DNA of 64,000 bases from Aphanizomenon flos-aquae FACHB-1287 (lineage in GTDB: Bacteria; Cyanobacteriota; Cyanobacteriia; Cyanobacteriales; Nostocaceae), in NCBI RefSeq assembly GCF_014698755.1, contig NZ_JACJTO010000006.1:1-64000 (forward strand). Reading direction: 5' to 3'. Both the position numbers and the translations under genes were made by a program. The notes under the pieces are model-generated. The model saw nothing but the letters and a program-made list of their open reading frames with translations, ran no database searches and had not been told where the DNA came from. Positions 9,728 through 17,527 of the stretch are shown piece after piece. Numbering within the stretch: the first letter of the stretch is position 1; every line of letters begins with the position of its first letter.

Positions 9728-10075
9728 TTATTTAAGGGCTTTTAATCCTGCTTCCAGGTTTTCAGTAGTGACAAAATGTACTAAAAATCCAGTAGTATCC
9801 ATTGTATCTTTGAGTTCTTCATTCAAACCCACCAATAATAATTTCCCTTCTTTGGCTGTAGTTTGCCGATGTATACTCAGCAGAGTCCGTAAACCTGCAC
9901 TGGACATATATTCTACCTTTGTCATGTCGAGCAGAATTTTACTTTCCGGTACAACTAAAGCTAAAACTGCGTCTGTCACTGATTTTGCTGTACTGGCATC
10001 TATATCGCCCCTCACCACAACTAAGTTTATATCTTCATTCGTTGTGATATTAATCTCAAATTTAGGTTCTTCCAT
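9728..10075 (-). CDS. STAS-domain anti-anti-sigma factor (RsbV-like), upstream copy
   Basis: 115 residues, one STAS domain, with VRGDIDASTAKSV near the N-terminus and the phospho-serine helix VEYMSSAGLRTLLSIH near residue 58. Two adjacent serines (SS) are present in the helix, and the second aligns with the usual target. It lies 74 bases after the AGE-like gene and 11 bases before glgX. By gene order it corresponds to Slr1856 of Synechocystis. Expected partners are the kinase at 6528 and the phosphatase at 4838. Confidence 0.9.
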   Translation of the reverse strand: MEEPKFEINITTNEDINLVVVRGDIDASTAKSVTDAVLALVVPESKILLDMTKVEYMSSAGLRTLLSIHRQTTAKEGKLLLVGLNEELKDTMDTTGFLVHFVTTENLEAGLKALK

Positions 10076-10149
10076 GTTGTCAACTTTCAGTGGATTTGTA
10101 TTTAAGTATGGAGAAGAGGGAGAAACACTCCTCCCTTTCTTCTCTCTAG

Positions 10150-11970
10150 TTATACAGGGACAATCTGCACTTTTACTTTCACCCGTTCGCTGGTTTTTGG
10201 TAAAGTGACGGTTAAAGCTTCTGCATCAAAGTTGCTGTAAGGTTCGCCATCAATTTCGCACTTACCAATTTTCACGCTACCGGGTGGTAAAATATCTGGT
10301 GATACTCTAAGAATATTATCAGCGAATCCACCGGGAATAGGCTTAAAGTAGAAATCCATTGGCTGCTTGGTAATGAGCAGGTTTGTATACACTGCCGCCA
10401 AATAGCATAACTCAAAGGAGTGATAACCACTCATAGAGTGAGAACCTTTCCCTCTTTCGTTACCCCCAGCTAGATAGGGAATACCATTAGCAAGAACGTT
10501 AAAGTAAACCCCACCCTCTTCTAAATCTAAAAACCAAGCATTATAGAATGCTGCGGATTCACGAGCCAAGCGGTGATATTCTTTGTTATCAAGAATACCC
10601 GCTAGAATTTGGTAAGCTAAGATTGCTTGTTCTTGTTGCCACCAAGCTTTACGATCATGCCAAACAAAGCGGTAATGCTCTTCTCCTTCAGCTAGGGTGC
10701 GTTCTACAACGTCGTACCAGCCACCACGTTGCTGATCACTACCCACTGCTGGCATGATATCAGCAATTTTTTGAGCGAGATTGACATAGCTATCTTTAGC
10801 TTTGAGGCTTTGCATCCGCATCAAATTCCAGGCAATTTTGAGGTTGTGACCGACGACAGCGCGGTTTTGCTGCCAACCCCAAGTTTGATCATTAGACCAG
10901 TCTTGAAAGAATCTCTCCTGTACAAATGGACTATTTTCGTAGTCAGGGAACCGCTTTTCAATGGTGTCGAAGGTATACTCCAACATATCCGCGTATTCTT
11001 GTTTACCTGTCGCTAACCACAGGTTAATCAGGTAAGCTGGGGCATGATCACCAACAGAGTTCCAGTTTTTTGTTCCCTTATTATGCCCTAATGAATCACT
11101 GAGAGGATCTAATGTCAAAGGATCAAGGTGAGAAAAATATCCGCCGTGTTCACCTTTATCCAGTAAAAACTCATTAAATAGCTTAATGGTTTTCTCTGTG
11201 TCATCCATAATGCGTGTATCACCAGTACAACGATAGGTTTGAATCGGACCGGCTAGGGCGTAAATTTGTTCATAAGCAGGGATAGCATAGTAATCATCGC
11301 CAAATTCGGAAGCAAAGATTTTATCTTCTTTTTCTCCCTTCACATCAATCCCGTGATACCAGTAGACAATGCCTTCATCTAAGTCTACAAATCTCATGTG
11401 TTCCCGCAGGTACTCAGTACCGTTTTCGGCAGCCTGGAGAAAGCTGTCATTACCAGTCATCATGAAGGCAGTAGCAAAACCGTAGACCAGACGGGAAATA
11501 GTATCGGTTTCTTGGCGGAAATTGGTGGTTGATTGTATACCGCTGAGATTCAAAGTAGTGCGATATTTGCGATAGTCGTAGTCACCATCGCCAAATTGAG
11601 CTTTGAGGTAAAATTTACCTAAAGCATTAATTTGCTGTACCCACCAATTTTGTTTCTCAAAAACGTAATCGTTTTTTTGACGACCGGCAAAAACTATTTG
11701 TTTAGCATCGAAGACATCTTTATCTGGATAAAATACCCCATAAGTAAATAAATATCTTCCAGGTAATAACATGGCTCTCATGCTGCCAGTTGCATCTGGG
11801 TAGCCTTCGTCAAAATTTTGAATTAATTTCGCATAGGCCATGGGACTAATTTTAACTTCAAACTCTCTGCCATCAGAAGTTTTCAGTCCAAATGTGTCGC
11901 TATTACCGTCATATTCAGTAACGTATCCAGCTATGAGATCAGAGAAGGTAAAATCTACCTTTGTGGTCAT
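10150..11970 (-). CDS. AGE-like (N-acylglucosamine 2-epimerase fold) protein with extra N- and C-terminal domains
   Basis: 606 residues. Residues of about 110-500 read as an alpha/alpha-6 barrel of the AGE/cellobiose-epimerase superfamily: NFRQETDTISRLVYGFATA, VYWYHGID, GHNLKIAWNLMRM and FVWHDRKAWWQQEQAILAY carry the conserved Arg, His and Trp pattern. The N-terminal 100 residues (GYVTEYDGNSDTFGLKT and PGRYLFTYGVFYPDKDVFDAKQIVF) look like a small beta domain, and the last 80 residues a beta-rich tail. That makes the protein about 200 residues longer than standard AGE enzymes. Substrate is unknown; a glucose or oligosaccharide epimerase would fit the glgX context. A large AGE-type protein also sits in the Synechocystis icfG cluster, from memory slr1855. 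Confidence 0.75.
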   Translation of the reverse strand: MTTKVDFTFSDLIAGYVTEYDGNSDTFGLKTSDGREFEVKISPMAYAKLIQNFDEGYPDATGSMRAMLLPGRYLFTYGVFYPDKDVFDAKQIVFAGRQKNDYVFEKQNWWVQQINALGKFYLKAQFGDGDYDYRKYRTTLNLSGIQSTTNFRQETDTISRLVYGFATAFMMTGNDSFLQAAENGTEYLREHMRFVDLDEGIVYWYHGIDVKGEKEDKIFASEFGDDYYAIPAYEQIYALAGPIQTYRCTGDTRIMDDTEKTIKLFNEFLLDKGEHGGYFSHLDPLTLDPLSDSLGHNKGTKNWNSVGDHAPAYLINLWLATGKQEYADMLEYTFDTIEKRFPDYENSPFVQERFFQDWSNDQTWGWQQNRAVVGHNLKIAWNLMRMQSLKAKDSYVNLAQKIADIMPAVGSDQQRGGWYDVVERTLAEGEEHYRFVWHDRKAWWQQEQAILAYQILAGILDNKEYHRLARESAAFYNAWFLDLEEGGVYFNVLANGIPYLAGGNERGKGSHSMSGYHSFELCYLAAVYTNLLITKQPMDFYFKPIPGGFADNILRVSPDILPPGSVKIGKCEIDGEPYSNFDAEALTVTLPKTSERVKVKVQIVPV

Positions 11971-12024
11971 AATATTTCCTCGTTTTGGTAAGAATTGATT
12001 AGGTTAAATTATGTATTTACAGAA

Positions 12025-12627
12025 CTAATTTTTCTCAATTTCTTGGACAAAGGTTTCCATGAATTGGTCTACCATTCCTGGATGTTTGCCTGTAATGAGA
12101 TTACCATCAATGACTAAATCAGCAGTGACATCACCTTCATAAATAACATCTGCCCCAGCATTTTCTACATCACAAATGATGTTATGAGCGCAGGTGACTT
12201 TTTTGCCTTTAATTAGGTCTGGGTCGGCACAGAACAACCACAAACTATGGCAAATAGTCCCTAATTTGACATTATCTGTATTCGCTGCATTTCTGAGAAA
12301 AACAACGGCAGGAGCTTGATTTTTTTGCCCCTTTTTGACATTGACTTCATATCGAAGTCTATCCATTGCATAGGCTCCGATACAAATAATGCCTTTATAG
12401 TCGCTGGGTTTTACGTCTTTAACTTCTGTGCTGACAGTGACATGATATTCTACTTGATCATTTTCGGGGTTGGAACCAAAGTGTAGTTCTTTGTTGCCCC
12501 AAAGATGGGAAATATACTCTACTTCATAACCTTGTTCAGGGAAATATTCATTGAAGCGACGAAATTCTGTGCCGTCAAAATGTTCTTCAATAAGTACACC
12601 GATTTTGCCTTTACTATTAGCTGTCAT
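12025..12627 (-). CDS. DJ-1/PfpI family protein
   Basis: 200 residues, a single glutamine-amidotransferase-like fold. The nucleophile elbow is GTICHSLWLF with Cys near residue 126, and a conserved Glu is in LIEEHFDGTEF near residue 15. This fits DJ-1/PfpI enzymes such as glyoxalase III, deglycases or stress proteases. The residue after the Cys is His, as in glyoxalase III-type and PfpI members. It sits 54 bases upstream of the AGE-like gene and 171 bases after the Nif11-SnoaL gene. A DJ-1/PfpI gene is also part of the Synechocystis icfG cluster. Detoxifying sugar-derived aldehydes would fit the carbohydrate setting but is inferred. Confidence 0.85.
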   Translation of the reverse strand: MTANSKGKIGVLIEEHFDGTEFRRFNEYFPEQGYEVEYISHLWGNKELHFGSNPENDQVEYHVTVSTEVKDVKPSDYKGIICIGAYAMDRLRYEVNVKKGQKNQAPAVVFLRNAANTDNVKLGTICHSLWLFCADPDLIKGKKVTCAHNIICDVENAGADVIYEGDVTADLVIDGNLITGKHPGMVDQFMETFVQEIEKN

Positions 12628-12798
12628 CTAAATTTTAATCCTTGGTGATTTGGGAAATTAAGAGAATTGTAAAAACTGTATGACAGAGTGAAAAAATACG
12701 ATAATTTAGAGGTAAGGATAAACGGTTGTTTACCCCTAGTTAATGCTGCTTAAATCAAGAATATTGAAGATCAATAAATTTCTTGATTTGGGGAAAAT

Positions 12799-14307
12799 TT
12801 AAGTTATGGCTTGGTGATAAATTTCGTACAGATGTCCATCTGGAGAAAGTTCTTGGAATATTTTCGGTTCGAGCGATCGCATTTTACCATCAATGGATTT
12901 TTTAAAGAATTCTGGACTTTCCCACTGGGCATAGTTGATCACTCTAGTCCCATCTAAACTTCTGTGCAAAGTGGAGGAGATAAAGCCCGGTTGGTATTTA
13001 ACGTGGTTTTCCATGTAATCAACAATGCTGTTTAAAAGTTCTTGTTGTTTCCATGTTTCAACTTCAAATACCACAATTACTGGAAATACTTGGGAAGCCT
13101 TTTGCTTATCCAGCGCAACGGCTTTACCAGCAGCTTCACCCCAAGGAGACATATCTGCATAGACGCGCCATTCACTGACCTTATTTCCCCGCATTCGATA
13201 GATATCACAACAAGCTACTGTCACGTGTTTCTTGCTGCCCACCATTTCATATTTAGCGTCCATTTCAATGGTGATGATATCTGGTTCTATCCAAATTTTC
13301 CGGGCATCATGACCATAAAACTTAGCAGTAGTTTTAAAGGTGTGTTTAAAGAAGTCTACAACTGCATTTGGTCCATACATTGGCTCACCTGAACCAACTT
13401 TATAAAACAGGTCATCTGTTAGATAAGTTTTGACTTTTTCCCAATCTTCAGCCATGATTGCTGCTGATAGTTCACCAACTGCTTTTAACTGTTCTGATGG
13501 TGTTTCCATATTACCCTCTACTGACCACTTTGGTCCACCAATTGACCATTTAGGAATATATCCTTGGGCTACTCTTTGTTTAGCTTCTGGATGTTCGGCA
13601 AAATGTCTTCTCATTGTGCCAGGAGGAAGCATTTGCTGTCCTTTGCTAACTGTCAACACAGAAGCAGATTCAGGAACGGGGATTGAAGGATCAAATACAG
13701 GATTTACATCCATAAAAATCCGCAGTTCACTGAATTTATCTCCCTCAACTCGGAAGATGTCAAAACAAGGAAGTGAAACAACTGAGCCATCTTTGCGCCA
13801 GTATGTCACGTCCATTTCTACGAATACCGCATCTCCTTCTTCCCAGATCATTTTGATCTCGTGGTATACGGCATCAATTTGACTAAAGAAGGCATCGGCT
13901 GATTTTCTGATTGATTCTTTATCTAAACAGACATCAAAGTTACCAAATTGATAAACTGGTGTATCGGTAAAGAAGGTAATAAAACCTTCAGAATCAAATG
14001 CTTCACCTCTGGAAAATAGGCGTTTTACTAAGTCTGTATTTGTTCCAGAAATGCTTTCTGTGTTGGGAGTTTCGGCGTTATCAGGTGATCCTTGTGCCAT
14101 CAATTCACCCATCATTGACTGCACAACTTGGCCAAAAACTATATGAACTTTACCCAGTGCTGCCGCGAATTCTTGCTGACTTAATTCATAGCCATTTTCT
14201 CTAGCAATCTTGACAAACTGTTCAGCCGTATTAGCAGAATGGAGTTGCTGTTGGAGATTGGGTTGATCAAAGGCTGCTTGTAACAGGTCTATTACTTTAT
14301 GTGACAT
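12799..14307 (-). CDS. Nif11-like N-terminus fused to two SnoaL-like domains and an ABM domain
   Basis: 502 residues in four modules. Residues 1-55 (VIDLLQAAFDQPNLQQQL, then KIARENGYELSQQEF) match a Nif11-type leader domain. Residues about 85-210 and 255-400 are two SnoaL/NTF2-like cones (GEAFDSEGFITFFTD and AAIMAEDWEKVKTYLTDDLF). Residues about 405-502 form an antibiotic-biosynthesis-monooxygenase (ABM) ferredoxin-like domain (VIVVFEVETWKQQE, INYAQWESPEFFKKS). The SnoaL pair is nearly the same as the C-terminus of the next gene upstream. Nif11 normally serves as a RiPP leader or appears in nitrogen-fixation-associated small proteins, so this fusion is odd. No substrate can be named. It starts 20 bases after the 1065-residue gene, so co-translation is likely. 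Confidence 0.8.
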   Translation of the reverse strand: MSHKVIDLLQAAFDQPNLQQQLHSANTAEQFVKIARENGYELSQQEFAAALGKVHIVFGQVVQSMMGELMAQGSPDNAETPNTESISGTNTDLVKRLFSRGEAFDSEGFITFFTDTPVYQFGNFDVCLDKESIRKSADAFFSQIDAVYHEIKMIWEEGDAVFVEMDVTYWRKDGSVVSLPCFDIFRVEGDKFSELRIFMDVNPVFDPSIPVPESASVLTVSKGQQMLPPGTMRRHFAEHPEAKQRVAQGYIPKWSIGGPKWSVEGNMETPSEQLKAVGELSAAIMAEDWEKVKTYLTDDLFYKVGSGEPMYGPNAVVDFFKHTFKTTAKFYGHDARKIWIEPDIITIEMDAKYEMVGSKKHVTVACCDIYRMRGNKVSEWRVYADMSPWGEAAGKAVALDKQKASQVFPVIVVFEVETWKQQELLNSIVDYMENHVKYQPGFISSTLHRSLDGTRVINYAQWESPEFFKKSIDGKMRSLEPKIFQELSPDGHLYEIYHQAIT

Positions 14308-14327
14308 AACTATTCTCCTAAATTATC

Positions 14328-17300
14328 TCAGTTTTGCCATGGGGTCATATCAGCATAAACCCGCCATTCACTGACCTTATTTCCCCGCATCCGATAGATA
14401 TCACAACAGGCAACTACCACGTGTTTTTTACTGCCCACCATTTCATATTTAGCGTCCATTTCAATGGTGATGATATCTGGTTCTATCCAAATTTTCCGGG
14501 CATCATGACCATAAAACTTAGCGGTAGTTTTAAAGGTGTGTTTAAAGAAGTCTACAACTGAGTTTGGTCCATACATTGGCTCACCTGAACCCACTTTATA
14601 GAAAAGGTCATCGGTTAGATAAGTTTTGACTTTTTCCCAATCTTCAGCCATGATTGCTGCTGATAGTTCACCAACTGCGGTTAATTGTGGTGAAGAAGCA
14701 GGGGTATTTTCAATACCGATAGGCCATTTAGGTCCAGCAATTGACCATTTAGGAATAAATCCTTGGGATACTCTTTCTTTACCTTCTGGATGTTCGGCAA
14801 AATGTCTCCTCATGGTGTCAGGAGGAAGCATTTTCTGTCCTCTACTAACTGTCAGCACAGAAGCAGATTGAGGCACAAAAATAGAGGAGTTAAATACGGG
14901 ATTTACATCCATGAAAATCCGCAATTCACTGAATTTATCCCCTTCAACTCGGAAGATATCACTACAAGGAAGTGAGATAACTGAGCCATCTTTTCGCCAA
15001 TAGATAACATCCATTTCTACGAAGACGACGTTGCCGATTTCCCAAATCATTTTGATTTCGTGGTATACGGCATCAATTTGATTGAAGAAAGCATCGGCTG
15101 ATTTTTTGATGGCTTCTTTGGTTAAACAGACATCAAAGTTACCAAATTGATAAACTGGTGTGTCTGTAAAGAAAGTAATGAAACCTTCGGCATCAAAAGC
15201 TTCTCCCCTGGAGAACAATCGCTTTACTAAGTCTGTATTCGTGCCGGGAAATTTTTTGGACATGGATATAGTTCTATTATTGGTTGTTGTTAAATTGCCA
15301 GAGTTATAATTTTCTATCTGGTCAATTTGAGGATGTTCTCCGTTTGTTGTGGAATTGAAGTCAGTAATTATTGCTTCTGGAAACGTGAATGTAGTGCCAT
15401 TAGCCTGGTTATATTCTTCCATACCTTTTTGGAAGCTGGTTTTAACTTTACGGGTAACTTGGTTAAATTCCAATTGTTCCCCGTTTGGTCCTTTGCAGTA
15501 GAACAAAGACCAACCTTCCATTGGGTCATGACTCCAATCTATTTCTGGTTCACCTGCAGCGATCACTTCTGGTTCGTTCCAAAATTTAAAGGAATTATAT
15601 CTTTGAGCTACTACTCTTCTTTCTGCTTCTGATTTCACGTTGACAACTCGGTTACAAACCACGTTTGTCATTCCACGTTTATGACATTCTGCTTCCAACA
15701 TTTGAGCAAAAACATTTAAATCAACACCTTCTTTGACGTTGAAAGAAATGTGCATGGCATTGACATTACCAATGTGGGAAGGAATGGTAGGAACTGAAGC
15801 ATGAGAGGCATTAGGTTTACCAGCTTCTCGGAAGTGAATCAGTTCGATAACGGTATTCCCAAAGGAAATAAACCTCACATCTAAGGCATCTTCCTTAGCA
15901 CTTCTAAGATGGGGAACTTTGATAGTTTGGGGATTGATACTTTGAGCGATCGCATCCAGTTCTTCTTTTTGAAAAAGGGTATTCTGAATGACATCACCAA
16001 CTAACTCGCTTTCGGCAACAACCAGTTTTCCTCCTAACACTTCTAAGTAAAAGTCTAAAGATTGAGAAATGTCATTAACCGTAACACCGACGTGTTGAAC
16101 GCCTTGTAATAAATGACCTAATCCAGACGTAGTTAAAGGGCTATGCTTTAAATCAGTTTGACTATTGTTGATTAAACCCTTACCGTTAGTTTGACCATTG
16201 TTGATTAAACCTTTACCGTTAGTTTGACCACCAACCATTAAGGTAACAATATCATTTTTAATTTGATTAGCAGCCCCAATTTTAGTGATTAACTCTGCTA
16301 CTTTGGCACTCCGCTGACCAGCAAGAGTCATTTGACCATCGTAAACAAAGGTGTAGGCTGTTCTCTCGGGAAATGGTTGGATTTGTTTAATGTATTTAGC
16401 CGCATCTTTAACTGCTGCTAAATATTCGGAAGACGCGAAAAACTTCTCTCTTTCGAGATGATTAGCAAAGGCAATTTCATAAGCTGCATGATATTGCTTT
16501 TCTTCAGGTTCGTAGTGACTGACTCCCGCTGCATCTGGACGAGAATTATCTACTGCTTCAAATAGATGCAATCGGAATTTGAGTACAGAATCACTACTGC
16601 TAACTTTACGGGCAAAAGTTTCTGTGAGATAACGACGAAAAACTTCCATGCTCACACCATGAGCTTTTTTAACCATGACGTGAAATTTGATTGCGTCAAT
16701 TTCACCGTTAGGAATGCCGTTAGAAATCTTATCTATGTATGTAATAGAATTACCAGGACTGCTGTTATAACCAATGGCTTTGCGGAATAAGTTATGCTCG
16801 TCATCCATCAGAATGGCAGAAGCTGTAAACCATGTCTGACGCTCTGCTTCACTGGCAAATGTTAATTCGGCAATCCCATCAAAGTTATCTTCTGAGTCTG
16901 TTGTATAGTCTAAGCCGGGAATGTTTGGACAGAAGCCACCTTGGTTATGAGCTATATGAAACTGCCAATATTGATACTGTCCTGGTAATCGGGCGCAAAC
17001 TGGTCCGTGTACGTCTTTCCAATAGTTATCAAAAAGCTCTAGAGAGATGCCTTGTCTTTTCCACAGAAGGACATAAAAGGCTACTTTCCCTTTTTGATCC
17101 CGTGCTGAATAATCGGCTGTGGTTGCCTTTTTGCTTTCTACAAGCATTGCTGCTGTCCTTGGTGTAGAATGAAAATCATCAACAATTAAATTCAGGGTAG
17201 CAAAGCAAGCTGCAACTTTATTAAATCCTGCATAAATACAGAGGAACAATAACAGTTCTTCAATTTCTGCGAGGGTTGCACCTTGCTGAAGAGCCATTTT

Positions 17301-17525
17301 TACATGGGCTGCAAAAGGGTTGTCAGAACCTCTATGATCCTGATTGACAACATCAATAGCAATGGTAATTAGAGCCTTAGTTTTTTGGTCAATTAATGGC
17401 AAACCCCAAGCTTCACCTGCTACCCGAATGACAAAATCACCAAACTTAGGATTAATTTGTTTTAAACCTTTTTGAAGTTCGAGGTCATCTAAAACTGCGT
17501 TTTTGTACACTCGCACCTGTTCCAT
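14328..17525 (-). CDS. Six-module fusion: CMD - EthD - EthD - VOC - SnoaL - SnoaL
   Basis: 1065 residues. Residues 1-120 form a carboxymuconolactone-decarboxylase domain (FAAHVKMALQQGATLAEIEEL) with no CxxC pair. Residues about 140-250 form an EthD domain with the WKDVHGPV motif, and about 270-395 a second, more divergent EthD without HGP. A low-complexity linker near 435-460 repeats NGQTNGKGLIN. Residues about 475-690 form a two-module VOC domain with plausible metal ligands: His in VQHVGVTV, Glu in TVIELIHF, His in AMHISFNV and Glu in EQLEFNQV. Residues 755-1065 are two SnoaL domains beginning at an internal Met (15261-15263) that looks like a fossil start. It begins 2 bases after the previous stop, which indicates translational coupling. 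The overall chemistry is unknown. Confidence 0.8.
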   Translation of the reverse strand: MEQVRVYKNAVLDDLELQKGLKQINPKFGDFVIRVAGEAWGLPLIDQKTKALITIAIDVVNQDHRGSDNPFAAHVKMALQQGATLAEIEELLLFLCIYAGFNKVAACFATLNLIVDDFHSTPRTAAMLVESKKATTADYSARDQKGKVAFYVLLWKRQGISLELFDNYWKDVHGPVCARLPGQYQYWQFHIAHNQGGFCPNIPGLDYTTDSEDNFDGIAELTFASEAERQTWFTASAILMDDEHNLFRKAIGYNSSPGNSITYIDKISNGIPNGEIDAIKFHVMVKKAHGVSMEVFRRYLTETFARKVSSSDSVLKFRLHLFEAVDNSRPDAAGVSHYEPEEKQYHAAYEIAFANHLEREKFFASSEYLAAVKDAAKYIKQIQPFPERTAYTFVYDGQMTLAGQRSAKVAELITKIGAANQIKNDIVTLMVGGQTNGKGLINNGQTNGKGLINNSQTDLKHSPLTTSGLGHLLQGVQHVGVTVNDISQSLDFYLEVLGGKLVVAESELVGDVIQNTLFQKEELDAIAQSINPQTIKVPHLRSAKEDALDVRFISFGNTVIELIHFREAGKPNASHASVPTIPSHIGNVNAMHISFNVKEGVDLNVFAQMLEAECHKRGMTNVVCNRVVNVKSEAERRVVAQRYNSFKFWNEPEVIAAGEPEIDWSHDPMEGWSLFYCKGPNGEQLEFNQVTRKVKTSFQKGMEEYNQANGTTFTFPEAIITDFNSTTNGEHPQIDQIENYNSGNLTTTNNRTISMSKKFPGTNTDLVKRLFSRGEAFDAEGFITFFTDTPVYQFGNFDVCLTKEAIKKSADAFFNQIDAVYHEIKMIWEIGNVVFVEMDVIYWRKDGSVISLPCSDIFRVEGDKFSELRIFMDVNPVFNSSIFVPQSASVLTVSRGQKMLPPDTMRRHFAEHPEGKERVSQGFIPKWSIAGPKWPIGIENTPASSPQLTAVGELSAAIMAEDWEKVKTYLTDDLFYKVGSGEPMYGPNSVVDFFKHTFKTTAKFYGHDARKIWIEPDIITIEMDAKYEMVGSKKHVVVACCDIYRMRGNKVSEWRVYADMTPWQN
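16168..16240. repeat. 36-bp in-frame tandem duplication in the linker of the fusion protein
   Basis: Two adjacent copies of a 36-base unit encode NGQTNGKGLIN-N/S twice, followed by a third degenerate start (SQTDLK). It sits in the flexible linker between the EthD and VOC modules, where length change should be tolerated. It is probably a slippage product. Confidence 0.7.
16316..17115. repeat. Copy 1 of an ~800-bp near-identical duplication (EthD-EthD coding region)
   Basis: This stretch aligns without gaps to 18244-19043 at a fixed offset of 1928 bases, with only about a dozen differences noticed by eye. Homology ends sharply on both sides, where the two genes encode different modules. This points to recent duplication or gene conversion within the cluster. 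Confidence 0.85.
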
Positions 17526-17527
17526 TA

